Assembly (NCBI GenBank): GCA_963805705.1
Contig: CAWDVH010000001.1
Coordinates: 744,001-808,000, forward strand
Reading direction: 5' to 3'
DNA: 64,000 nucleotides
From: CAWDVH01 sp963805705
GTDB lineage: Bacteria > Actinomycetota > Actinomycetes > Streptosporangiales > Streptosporangiaceae
Positions 26,670 through 34,405 of this stretch are shown here, one piece after another; within the stretch, counting starts at the first letter, position 1, and each line of letters opens with the position of its first letter. The position numbers and the translations under genes were made by a program. The notes beneath the pieces are model-generated. The model did not search any database, was not told the DNA's origin, and saw only the letters and a list, made by a program, of their open reading frames with translations.

Positions 26670-26876
26670 CTACGAGGTAGGTTCGTCCGCCTTTATACCG
26701 CTGACGAAGATATGCCACTCTCGGGGGGCGAAGATCAGCACTGGGCCGCCCCGGTGCTTTGAGTCGCGCACGGCCACGATCCCTGGCAGGTTCCGGGCGA
26801 CCTCTACACATGCGCCGTTCTGCTGGCTGCGGTGGCTCTTGCGCCAGTCTGCGCGGGACAGGTCTACATCGGCCAT
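26670..26876 (-). CDS. DUF397 small protein (WhiJ-locus type)
   Basis: This 68-residue protein starts MADVDLSRADWRKSHRSQQN and continues GACVEVARNLPGIVAVRDSK, the DUF397 signature, ending in FAPREWHIFV. DUF397 proteins are encoded beside XRE/DUF5753 regulators in streptomycetes and relatives and often act as their small partner or antagonist. It starts 19 bases after the stop of the regulator gene and is almost certainly in its operon. Confidence 0.93.
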   Translation of the reverse strand: MADVDLSRADWRKSHRSQQNGACVEVARNLPGIVAVRDSKHRGGPVLIFAPREWHIFVSGIKADEPTS

Positions 26877-26895
26877 CGCGCGCCTCCTCTCGCGG

Positions 26896-27762
26896 CTACA
26901 TCAGTGCTTCTGACGCTGCACGAAGCATAGCGCGGGTGTCGTCGGGGCTGAGGGCCACGGCTCTGAGGTGGTCAAACGCCGTGGCGTAGTGCCGGACTTC
27001 CTCGGCCTTGTCTACCGACATGCCGCCGCCGATGGTCTCCATGTAGACGACGTCGATCTCTTCGGCCTCGGCAAACCCCAGGATGATGAACGACCCTGCT
27101 GTTCCCGGATGGGCGCCCGCGTTGTAGGGCACGACCTGGATAGTCGTCTTGCCTTGCTCGCTCATGGTCATCAGGCGCTGGAGCTGAACCCGCATTACGG
27201 TCGGCCCGCCCACGATGCGGCGGATGGCGCTCTCGTCCAGTATCGCCCAGAGCTGCGGCCGGTCGGGCTTCGCGAGCACCTGCTGGCGGGTCATGCGGAC
27301 CTCAATCCGACGTTCGATCTCGTCGGGGTCAAATTCGAGCGGACCGCCGCGCGCCAGGGCGCGAGCGTACTCCTCGGTCTGGAGCAGGCCGGGGACGACG
27401 GCCAGCTCGAAGGTGCGGACAGAGACAGCCTCCTCCTCCAGCCCGATGAAGAACTCGTACCGACCAGGCAGAACGTCCCGGTAGGAATACCACCAGCCGC
27501 GCTGGCGGGCATCCTTGGCGAGCTGGACCAGGGCCTCGCGCTGCTCGCGGTTGGTCACGCCGTAGACGTCGAGCATGACCCGCACGTCGTTGGGATGCGG
27601 GCCGGTGCGGCCGGTCTCGATGCGAAACACCTTGGTGTGATGCCAGTCCAGCCGCTCGGCGACGTCTTCCTGGGTGAGGTCAGCGGCTTCTCGGAGGCGT
27701 TTGAGCTCGGCGATGAGCTGGCGGCGGCGAACAGTAGGGCTGTGGCTAGGGCCCGCAGTCAT
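26896..27762 (-). CDS. XRE/DUF5753 transcriptional regulator (WhiJ-like)
   Basis: This 288-residue protein has an N-terminal HTH (LREAADLTQEDVAERLDWHH, then KVFRIETGR) at about 17-72. The C-terminal DUF5753 domain contains LEEEAVSVRTFELAVVPGLL, RMTRQQVL, AILDESAIRR and IQVVPYNAGAHPG. With DUF397 and the divergent HATPase it forms the WhiJ-like unit that tunes development and secondary metabolism in actinomycetes. The palindrome in the divergent spacer is a candidate autoregulatory site. Confidence 0.93.
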   Translation of the reverse strand: MTAGPSHSPTVRRRQLIAELKRLREAADLTQEDVAERLDWHHTKVFRIETGRTGPHPNDVRVMLDVYGVTNREQREALVQLAKDARQRGWWYSYRDVLPGRYEFFIGLEEEAVSVRTFELAVVPGLLQTEEYARALARGGPLEFDPDEIERRIEVRMTRQQVLAKPDRPQLWAILDESAIRRIVGGPTVMRVQLQRLMTMSEQGKTTIQVVPYNAGAHPGTAGSFIILGFAEAEEIDVVYMETIGGGMSVDKAEEVRHYATAFDHLRAVALSPDDTRAMLRAASEALM

Positions 27763-27820
27763 GATGCTTCCTTCCCTAAGTCGCGCGCACTCCCCCTATG
27801 ATGCTGGCATGCTATTTGCA

Positions 27821-27838
27821 GCCATGTATATTCATGGC
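27821..27838. promoter_or_regulatory. Candidate operator in the XRE/HATPase spacer
   Basis: GCCATG (27821-27826), TATATT, CATGGC (27833-27838) is a perfect six-base inverted repeat with an AT spacer. The arms extend outward as GCA/CTGC with one bulged base. It sits between two divergent genes, 59 bases from the regulator start, in an unusually AT-rich stretch. Confidence 0.55.
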
Positions 27839-27917
27839 CTGCATAAAGCAACAACACGAGAATGCCAGCCCCAGGCCGACATGTGCAGGCGAACGCGCCG
27901 ACAGGTGGTGAAGCAAG

Positions 27918-28481
27918 ATGCTCGGCAATGATCGGGTTCACGAGCTCCAACTAGATGAGGAGGGGTCGGGCGTGCTGACGACCGCCCGTTGGCCGTTTCA
28001 GTCGTACCTGGAGTTGGGGGCTTTGCCGAGCGCGGTGCCTTGCGCCCGGCTGCATGCCAGGCAAGTTCTCCGGGAGTGGAAACTGAGTGCGGTAGCCGAG
28101 ACGGTCGAGTTGCTGGTCTCAGAGCTTGTCACTAATGCGGTCCAGTCCTCGGCTGGCCTGCCCGGCGGCCGAGATGACAGAGCCTTGGCCGACGGCATGC
28201 CTACGGTGCGGTTCTGGCTGGCGGCTGATCCCCGCAGGGTGCTGGTCCAGGTCTGGGATCGTTGCCGCTCGAAGCCACGGCGACAGGAGCCGAGACCGGA
28301 GGCAGAGAGCGGCAGGGGGTTATTGCTGGTTCAGGCGCTCAGCTCGGAGTGGGGCTCATTCATGCCAAATGGGCGGAACGGCAAGCTGGTGTGGGCGCTC
28401 GTGGCTCGACCAGGGGAGGCGGATGCTGTTGAGCCGGTAACGGCTGTCCAGGGCGCAGACGAGGATGAGGCCGCGCAGTAA
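27918..28481 (+). CDS. HATPase_c anti-sigma-like ATP-binding protein
   Basis: This 187-residue protein has the GHKL fold signatures VSELVTNAVQSS (N box) and SGRGLLLVQALSSEWGS (G box), with VLVQVWDR between them (the G1-like site). Such short RsbW-like proteins lie divergent to XRE-DUF397 pairs in WhiJ-type loci, where they may act as kinases or anti-sigma factors. No Asp-phosphorylation domain is present. ATG 27918 was chosen; its ribosome-binding site is weak (GTGAAG). Confidence 0.85.
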   Translation: MLGNDRVHELQLDEEGSGVLTTARWPFQSYLELGALPSAVPCARLHARQVLREWKLSAVAETVELLVSELVTNAVQSSAGLPGGRDDRALADGMPTVRFWLAADPRRVLVQVWDRCRSKPRRQEPRPEAESGRGLLLVQALSSEWGSFMPNGRNGKLVWALVARPGEADAVEPVTAVQGADEDEAAQ

Positions 28482-28589
28482 CAGTGCTCGCCAGTATGGT
28501 GTGAGCCGTACTGCGGCCCGACGGGCTTTCGTGTCCCGCACCTGAGGTGCGGGCGATCCGGACATGCCCCCACCCGCGCGATCTTTTTC

Positions 28590-30479
28590 GTGCTGCGTGG
28601 GAGCCGGTCCTTGGCGTTGATTCGGCGCTCGGCCGCGAGCCTGGCCGCGATGGCCGGCAGTGGCAGCGTGGCTGAGTTCATGTTTGAGCAGATGCTGTTC
28701 GGGGCTGGTCCGCGGCCTTCGCCGGGCGAGAAGCGTTCCTGGGATCGCAGCATTCCCGTCCTGGCGCACGATCTGGTCCAGGCTGGTCTGGGCGATGTTG
28801 AGGTGCTGCTGGAGCACCGGCTGCCGCTGAGCAGCCGTCGGGTGGACGCGATCCTGGCCGGCCGGCATCCGGTCAGCGGGGCGGCGTCCTATGTCGTGGT
28901 CGAGCTGAAGCAGTGGGGCGGCGCGGAGCTTTACGAAGACGATCCGACGATGGTCGTGATCGACGGGTACGGGCACCAGCCCCGGCTGCATCCGCTGGAG
29001 CAGGTCCGCGGGTACTGCGAGTACCTCGTCGACTTCCTGCCCGCGCTGCAGGACGACGCCGAGACGGTGGCGGGGGTGGCGTACCTGCACAATGCGACCG
29101 AGCACGGCGTGGCGCCGCTGCGTGGGCTGGCCGAGTCGGGTCACGCGCGGCTGTTTACCGGCGAGCGGCGGTCGGATTTCACCGACTTCCTGCGGTCCCG
29201 CCTGGCGGGCGGCGTCGCGGGAGCGCCGTACGCCGACGCGTTCCTGAGCTCGAAGGCCGCGCCAAGCCGGCAACTGCTGTCGGTGGCGGCTGCCGAGATC
29301 CGCGACCGGGAGCAGTTCGTCCTTCTTGATGAGCAGCAGCTGGCGTTCCGGCTGGTGCTGCACGCGACGGAAGCGGCGCGGGCCGGGGACTCGAAGACCG
29401 TCGTCATCGTGGCCGGTGGTCCTGGCAGCGGTAAGAGTGTGATCGCGCTGTCGCTGCTCGGCGAGCTGGCCCGGCGGGGGCGGACCGTGGTGCACGCAAC
29501 GGGGTCGCGGTCGTTCACCCAGACCTTGCGGAAGGTGGCCGGCAAGGGCTCGTCGCGGACGCAGAGCCTGTTCAAGTACTTCAACCAGTTCATCGACGCC
29601 GACCGGAACGGGCTGGAGGTCCTGATCCTGGACGAGGCCCACCGGATCAGGGAGACGTCGGCCAGCCGGTTCACCAAGGCCCAGTTCCGCAGCGGGCGGC
29701 CCCAGATCGACGAGCTGATGTCGGCTGCGCGAGTCCCCGTGTTTTTGCTGGACGAGCATCAGGTGGTGCGGCCGGGCGAGCTGGGGACGGTGGAGGAGAT
29801 CGAGGCCCACGCGGGACGGCTCGGGCTGGCCGTGCGGAAGATCACGCTGGACGCGCAGTTTCGCTGCGGTGGCAGTGAGGCTTACGTGGACTGGGTCCGG
29901 CGGCTGCTGGGGCTTGCTCCGGGCGGGCCTGTGTCGTGGGCGGGTGACCCGGCGTTTGCTGTACAGGTGGCGGAGACGCCACAGGAGATGGAGCACCTGC
30001 TGCGGGAGCGGCTCGATGCGGGGTACGGGGCTCGGATGGCGGCCGGATTCTGCTGGCCGTGGAGTGATCCGCGGCCGGATGGGTCGCTGGTGCCTGACGT
30101 GGTGATTGGCGACTGGTCGCGGCCGTGGAACGTGCGCGGTGAGCGTGCTGTGGGCGGCGCGCCGCCGGCGGCGCTGTGGGCGACTGATCCGGCGGGGTTC
30201 GGGCAGGTGGGCTGCGTCTATACGGCGCAGGGGTTCGAGTACGACTGGAACGGGGTCATCATCGGGCCTGACCTGGTGTGGCGAGGGGATCGGTGGGTTG
30301 CGGTCCGGGACGCCAACCGGGATCCTGACCTGCGGAGCCGGGCGAAGGTCACCGATCACGAGTTCGAGCGGCTCGTTCGCAACGTCTACAAGGTGCTGCT
30401 GACGCGCGGGATGATCGGGACGATCGTCTACTCCGCCGATCCCGAGACACGCGAGAAGCTGCGGTCACTCATCCCGTGA
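28590..30479 (+). CDS. DUF2075 P-loop NTPase/helicase-like protein
   Basis: This protein of about 629 residues has an N-terminal nuclease-like region (YRLPLSSRRVDAIL-type sequence with VVVELKQWG, resembling a PD-(D/E)xK active site). The DUF2075 (schlafen group 3-like) helicase core follows, with Walker A VAGGPGSGKSVIA (about 273-285), Walker B EVLILDEAHRI, LLDEHQVVRPGE, and motif VYTAQGFEYDWNGVIIG. KVLLTRGMIGTIVY ends the core. The start could be GTG 28590, or TTG 28611, which has GGGAG upstream. Homologues occur in accessory and defence regions, but no role is proven. Confidence 0.85.
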   Translation: MLRGSRSLALIRRSAASLAAMAGSGSVAEFMFEQMLFGAGPRPSPGEKRSWDRSIPVLAHDLVQAGLGDVEVLLEHRLPLSSRRVDAILAGRHPVSGAASYVVVELKQWGGAELYEDDPTMVVIDGYGHQPRLHPLEQVRGYCEYLVDFLPALQDDAETVAGVAYLHNATEHGVAPLRGLAESGHARLFTGERRSDFTDFLRSRLAGGVAGAPYADAFLSSKAAPSRQLLSVAAAEIRDREQFVLLDEQQLAFRLVLHATEAARAGDSKTVVIVAGGPGSGKSVIALSLLGELARRGRTVVHATGSRSFTQTLRKVAGKGSSRTQSLFKYFNQFIDADRNGLEVLILDEAHRIRETSASRFTKAQFRSGRPQIDELMSAARVPVFLLDEHQVVRPGELGTVEEIEAHAGRLGLAVRKITLDAQFRCGGSEAYVDWVRRLLGLAPGGPVSWAGDPAFAVQVAETPQEMEHLLRERLDAGYGARMAAGFCWPWSDPRPDGSLVPDVVIGDWSRPWNVRGERAVGGAPPAALWATDPAGFGQVGCVYTAQGFEYDWNGVIIGPDLVWRGDRWVAVRDANRDPDLRSRAKVTDHEFERLVRNVYKVLLTRGMIGTIVYSADPETREKLRSLIP

Positions 30480-30543
30480 CGGGGCAGCCGAGCCCACGAT
30501 CCATCGCCGTACGGCCGCAGCCACGCTGATGAACCGGGTGCGT

Positions 30544-31176
30544 TCAGGCTAGGAGTTCAGCTTCCCAGCATCCGAAGCGCTGCCGCATCTTCGCGATGTG
30601 CTGTTCGGTGGTCCCGTATGCCGCAAATTCGCGGTCCGGGATTTGTCGGAGGTAAGAGAGTGACTCGGCGAACATCGCCGGAGCGAAGCCGGGATTGTGC
30701 TCGCTTGCGACGGCCAGCAGCTGTAGCGGGGTGTACCGGCCGCTGCCCAGGATCGCGTCGACATCCAGGAAGTCTCGCGGCGCCCAGCGGTTGAACAAGG
30801 CGTCCATCTTTCCGGCAACTGCATCATCAGGGTGGAGCACCGGACCTATGTCCAGCAAGACGGGCGACCTGGCTTGCCAGAAAACACCAAGATCAACATT
30901 GCAACGGTGGCCATCCGCGTCGGCGACCTCCATCTGCACCAAGTCAGGCGTGCGCAGGCGAACAGTGACCTTGAGACCGTCGCGGGCGTACTCATCGATC
31001 AATTCGTCGGCCGCCATGCCCGGGCCGCCACGCTCGGGGCTGAAAAGGTCGATGTCTTCTGATGGGCGAGTGCCCATGCCATGTAGCTCTATGGCATGGC
31101 CGCCGCCGAGCACGAAACCGCGCCCAGCAATAACACGCAGCCCGGTACGGGCCAGCTGCTGTTGCAGCTCATCCAT
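30544..31176 (-). CDS. AbiEii/AbiGii-type nucleotidyltransferase
   Basis: This 210-residue protein has the nucleotidyltransferase signature GFVLGGGHAIELHGMGTRPS followed by EDIDLFS, the Asp-x-Asp metal site. HRCNVDLGVFW and PRDFLDVDAIL follow. AbiEii proteins are the toxic nucleotidyltransferase half of type IV toxin-antitoxin or abortive infection pairs. ATG 31176 overlaps the stop of the upstream 110-residue gene as TGATG. A longer start reading back into that gene was rejected. Confidence 0.85.
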   Translation of the reverse strand: MDELQQQLARTGLRVIAGRGFVLGGGHAIELHGMGTRPSEDIDLFSPERGGPGMAADELIDEYARDGLKVTVRLRTPDLVQMEVADADGHRCNVDLGVFWQARSPVLLDIGPVLHPDDAVAGKMDALFNRWAPRDFLDVDAILGSGRYTPLQLLAVASEHNPGFAPAMFAESLSYLRQIPDREFAAYGTTEQHIAKMRQRFGCWEAELLA

Positions 31177-31508
31177 CACGCTGCGCGGCCGCGCAACTCG
31201 GGGAAGCGCTGCTCCCACAAGGCGCGGACCTGCCGGGCAGGGCGAACCTCATGCCAGTGTTGTCGGAGCAGCACGCCATTGACGAATCGCCGGAAGTGCT
31301 CCTCACGCCCTTCCTCAAGGACAATCTTGTACGCCGCACTGCGGTCGTAGTCGTCATCGAGGTCGAAACGCCTCCGACCGCTCCAGGCAAGCTCATGAGG
31401 CAGTTCTATGACGCCATGATCCGGCCCCTGGAGTTCATCCAGCGACGCTGCAACCGCGTAAGGTCTAACCTCCGCGTAGGTGAAAGGCGCACCATCCCGG
31501 CTGCTCAT
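31176..31508 (-). CDS. Partner protein of the AbiEii-type nucleotidyltransferase
   Basis: This 110-residue protein, MSSRDGAPFTYAEVRPYAVA and on, contains DLDDDYDRSAAYKIVLEEGR and ends RRFVNGVLLRQHWHEV...ALWEQRFPEL. Small proteins with this C-terminal pattern commonly precede AbiEii-family genes in actinomycetes. Because of the overlapping stop/start it is very likely co-translated with the nucleotidyltransferase and is the candidate antitoxin. It has no recognisable DNA-binding domain. Confidence 0.7.
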   Translation of the reverse strand: MSSRDGAPFTYAEVRPYAVAASLDELQGPDHGVIELPHELAWSGRRRFDLDDDYDRSAAYKIVLEEGREEHFRRFVNGVLLRQHWHEVRPARQVRALWEQRFPELRGRAA

Positions 31509-31607
31509 AACATCAGTGTGCCCGATCCTCGATCCTGATGTGGCCGCGCCACGTGCTGGGTCTGCAAATTGACCCGCCATGGCCCATCCCAGCTGGAGGC
31601 GGCAAGC

Positions 31608-31856
31608 TTGGCGACTGCCGAAGAGGACGCTCGGGCACGGGAAGAGGCCACTGCGGTTGCCTGCCGGGCACTGTGGCTCGGCGTGCGAGACGCCGATGAG
31701 ACAACCAGGGCGGCCGTCCGCGCGGTGATCGGCCGCCTCATAGATACCGCTGAGGACGCCAGCGACCAGGCCGCAGTCGACGCAGCCACGGCCGAGCGAC
31801 GGTCCGGCACACAGTCGCTGCCGTGGGAGCAGGTCAAAGCTGAGATGGGCCTGTGA
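31608..31856 (+). CDS. Probable antitoxin of a RelBE-like pair
   Basis: This 82-residue acidic protein starts LATAEEDARAREEATAVACR from TTG 31608, with GGAGG eight bases upstream. An earlier TTG at 31569 lacks a ribosome-binding site. It ends LPWEQVKAEMGL, a C-terminal motif common in Phd/RelB-type antitoxins. The GTG of the following RelE-like gene overlaps its TGA stop (GTGA). Confidence 0.65.
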   Translation: MATAEEDARAREEATAVACRALWLGVRDADETTRAAVRAVIGRLIDTAEDASDQAAVDAATAERRSGTQSLPWEQVKAEMGL

Positions 31857-32059
31857 CCGGGACGGCTTACAAGATCGAGCTTGAGCCAAGGGCGCGCAAG
31901 CGGCTGGCGCTGCTCGACGCCCCTATCCGGCGCCGCGTCGCAGCGAGCATCGACAAGCTCGCCGTGCAGCCACGGCCGCCCGGTGCAGTGGCTGAATTGC
32001 AGGTCGACGTATCTTTGTCCAGGCATCGGCGTGCTGTGGACGGTGTGGGTTATGGATGA
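31853..32059 (+). pseudogene. Truncated or frameshifted RelE-like toxin
   Basis: The N-terminus, YKIELEPRARKRLALLDAPI followed by RRRVAASIDKLAVQPRPPGA, matches RelE/ParE mRNA interferases. The C-terminal beta strands, with the catalytic Arg/Tyr/His end, are missing. After residue 48 the frame reads an unrelated tail to a TGA at 32057-32059. A different frame at this point gives GVLWTVWVMDD, faintly like the lost RelE strand, which suggests a frameshift. Toxin activity is unlikely as written. Confidence 0.6.
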
Positions 32060-32342
32060 TGTTCTGAGCCAGGGCGAGGACGGCGAATCCAGCCGGTGGC
32101 CCCGCCGCCTGGCCGGCGCGATCGCGGTTCTCCTCGTGCTGACGTTGGTGATTGCCGCGCACCTCCCGCACGGGCGGCCTACGCCGACTCATCGTCGTGC
32201 GGCAGCGGTCACCGCGGGCCCGGTCCAGCTGGCCGGCCTCGGCTCCGGCGCGGCCGGCCTGCTCAACGGGGCCCCCCGCAATCATCCGACCAGGCCTGCC
32301 CTAGACCAGCAGTCTCGGGCTGCTGCTCACTTTCTCCAGTGA
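32052..32342 (+). CDS. Small single-span membrane protein, possibly a gene remnant
   Basis: The 96-residue sequence starts MDDVLSQGEDGESSRWPRRL and has one strong membrane helix (LAGAIAVLLVLTLVIAAHLP) and a Pro/Arg-rich exterior tail, GPVQLAGLGSGAAGLLNGAP and on. It overlaps the RelE remnant by eight bases. It may be an intact small membrane protein or the start of a longer secreted repeat protein cut at the stop codon 32340-32342. Confidence 0.4.
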   Translation: MDDVLSQGEDGESSRWPRRLAGAIAVLLVLTLVIAAHLPHGRPTPTHRRAAAVTAGPVQLAGLGSGAAGLLNGAPRNHPTRPALDQQSRAAAHFLQ

Positions 32343-32387
32343 CAGGCTGATGCCGTTTCTGATGTCGCAGCCCCGATCTGGCCACCG

Positions 32388-33164
32388 TCACAAGCCCTGC
32401 CAGCTCGGCTTGGCCGCCCAGGTCTGCCGGAAATAGTCGGCCAGGGCGAGCTTGGCCGCGGCGCCCTCATCGATCACGACCGTGGCGTGCGGGTGCAGTT
32501 GTAGCGCGGAGGCGGGGACCATGGCGGTGATCGGCCCTTCCACGCAGCGGGCCACGGCGTCGGCTTTCCGCTCGCCCCAGGCCAGCAGGACGAGATGGCG
32601 GGCGGTCAGTATCGTGCCGACCCCCTGGGTGATGACATGGCGCGGCACCGCGGCCATGTCGCCGCCGAAAAATCGCGCATTGTCGGCGCGGGTGCGGCTG
32701 GTGAGGGTCTTGAGCCGGGTCCGGGATCCCAGCGACGAGCCGGGCTCGTTGAAGCCGATGTGCCCGTCCGAGCCGATGCCGAGCAGTTGCAGATCCACGC
32801 CGCCCGCCGCCACGATCTGCGTGTCATAGCGCTCGCAGGCCGCGAGCAGGTCGTCGGCGTGGCCGTCAGGACCCCGGACCGATTGCGCGCGGAAGTCGAG
32901 CCGGGATACCACCTGCCGTTCGATGACGGCCCGGTACGACTGCGGATGGCCGGGGGGCAGCCCGACGTACTCGTCCAGGAGGAAGGCCAGGGTCCGCCGG
33001 ACCGAAAGACGGCCCGCCTGATGACGCGCGGCCAGGTCGGCGTAAACGGGCTCGGGTGAGCTGCCGGTGGCCAGGCCGAGCACCGCATCGGGCTGCCGGG
33101 AAACCAGGGCGGCGATGGCCGCGCCGGCGACTGCTCCCCCAGCGGATCTATCAGGCACGATCAC
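32388..33164 (-). CDS. nagB: Glucosamine-6-phosphate deaminase
   Basis: This 258-residue NagB/RpiA-fold enzyme has GLATGSSPEPVYADL (phosphate loop), FLLDEYVGLP (catalytic Asp) and GIGSDGHIGFNEPGSSLGSR (Asp-His-Glu site). It converts glucosamine-6-phosphate to fructose-6-phosphate and ammonia. GTG 33164 is the first standard start. A GAGG lies upstream of codons ATA/ATC, so the real start might be a few residues earlier. It is the last gene of the minus-strand sugar operon, 19 bases after the kinase gene. Confidence 0.93.
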   Translation of the reverse strand: MIVPDRSAGGAVAGAAIAALVSRQPDAVLGLATGSSPEPVYADLAARHQAGRLSVRRTLAFLLDEYVGLPPGHPQSYRAVIERQVVSRLDFRAQSVRGPDGHADDLLAACERYDTQIVAAGGVDLQLLGIGSDGHIGFNEPGSSLGSRTRLKTLTSRTRADNARFFGGDMAAVPRHVITQGVGTILTARHLVLLAWGERKADAVARCVEGPITAMVPASALQLHPHATVVIDEGAAAKLALADYFRQTWAAKPSWQGL

Positions 33165-33183
33165 GACTTCGATGGCTATCGCC

Positions 33184-34401
33184 TCACTGAGCCCCCAGGG
33201 CAGGTGCCGGGCCCTGGCGCTGGTGCTGAGCTGGCTCTGCCGCTGGTGCCGAGGTGGATGCCTGTTCCAGGTAGGCGGCCCGGAGCCGGGCGTGCGCGGC
33301 GGGCGGGGCCCCGACGTGATCCAGCCCCAGCAGGGCCGCCCCGGCGATCGGCGGGATATCCACGATCCGCATGATCGAGCTGGGTGCGCCAGCCGCGAGC
33401 CGGGCCGCCAGGCGCTCGGTTAGCACCGGGTCCCTGGCCGTCAGCACGCCGCCGCCCAGCACCACCGGAACGGCGGCGCCCGTCAGCCCGAGACGGCGGA
33501 TCACGGTCAGGGCCATCAGGGCGACCTCGTCCGCCTGCCGGTGCACCAGGTCGCGGGCGACCTGATCGCCGCGACGGGAGACCTCGAACAGGACCGGGAC
33601 CAGGCCGTGCAGGCGCTCGTACGGAATGCTGCCGAGATGGAGCCCGATCAACGCGTCCCTGACCTCCGCCACGCCGAAGTGAGCCGCCGCGGCCTCCCGG
33701 AGCAAGGTCTGCGGCCCGCGGCCGTCTTCGGCCCTGGCCGCCCACCACATGACTTCGCTGGCCAGCCCATGACCGCCGCCCCAGTCGCCCGTCAGAGTGC
33801 CGAGCGCCAGAAAGCCGGTCGTCTCGCCGTCCGGACCGATGCCAACGCAGTTGATCCCGGCCCCGCAGGTGACCGCCACGCCCCACCGCGCCCCGTCATC
33901 CGGCCCCGCGCCGCCCGGCCCCCCGCCGCCCGGACCCGCGCCGTCCAGTCTGCGCCCGCCGGGCAACCCCGCAGGCAGCCTGCCGTCCAGCCCCGCGCGC
34001 AGCAGGGCGACCGTGTCGTTGGCGACATCGACGGAGTGGCTCCAGCCCCGCGACCGCAGCATCCCGGCCAGCCGCCGCTCCTCTTCGGGCAGATCCACGT
34101 TGGCCATGCACGCGACGGTGTGCCGCGCCACGGCCGGGCCCTCGGCCGCCCCGTCCGCAGCGGCCCCGTTCCCGGCCGCGCCGTCCCCGGCCGCGCCGTC
34201 CCCGGCCGCGCCGCCGAACGCCACCCCCGCCTGGCGCGCCACGGCGGCGGTCAGCTCGTCGAGCAGGACCAGCGTCTCGGCCGACAGCCGGTTCGGCACC
34301 CTGGGCCCGCGGACCTGGGCGAGCAGCGTGCCGTCCTCGGCTACCAGCGCCACGTCGGTCTTGCTGTTGCCGCCGTCGACGGCCAGGACAGCGGGCAGCA
34401 T
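33184..34401 (-). CDS. BadF/BcrA-type N-acetylglucosamine kinase-like protein
   Basis: This 405-residue ASKHA-fold kinase has the phosphate-1 motif AVDGGNSKTDVALV, ANDTVALLRAGLDG, VTCGAGINCVGI, GDWGGGHGLASEV and the adenosine motif VPVVLGGGVL. Family members phosphorylate N-acetylglucosamine or related amino sugars. Two Gly/Ala/Asp-rich insertions (about residues 62-88 and 150-172) are encoded by short tandem DNA repeats and look like surface-loop expansions. It starts four bases after the GH4 gene stop. With NagB it points to amino-sugar use. Confidence 0.85.
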   Translation of the reverse strand: MLPAVLAVDGGNSKTDVALVAEDGTLLAQVRGPRVPNRLSAETLVLLDELTAAVARQAGVAFGGAAGDGAAGDGAAGNGAAADGAAEGPAVARHTVACMANVDLPEEERRLAGMLRSRGWSHSVDVANDTVALLRAGLDGRLPAGLPGGRRLDGAGPGGGGPGGAGPDDGARWGVAVTCGAGINCVGIGPDGETTGFLALGTLTGDWGGGHGLASEVMWWAARAEDGRGPQTLLREAAAAHFGVAEVRDALIGLHLGSIPYERLHGLVPVLFEVSRRGDQVARDLVHRQADEVALMALTVIRRLGLTGAAVPVVLGGGVLTARDPVLTERLAARLAAGAPSSIMRIVDIPPIAGAALLGLDHVGAPPAAHARLRAAYLEQASTSAPAAEPAQHQRQGPAPALGAQ

Positions 34402-34405
34402 CGAG

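Noticed and set aside
26554..26811. 85-codon minus-strand frame after the DUF397 gene
   Set aside because: It overlaps DUF397 in another frame and has no ribosome-binding site or family signature.
28356..30359. 667-codon minus-strand frame opposite the DUF2075 gene
   Set aside because: It has no recognisable motif, and the plus strand has intact Walker motifs.
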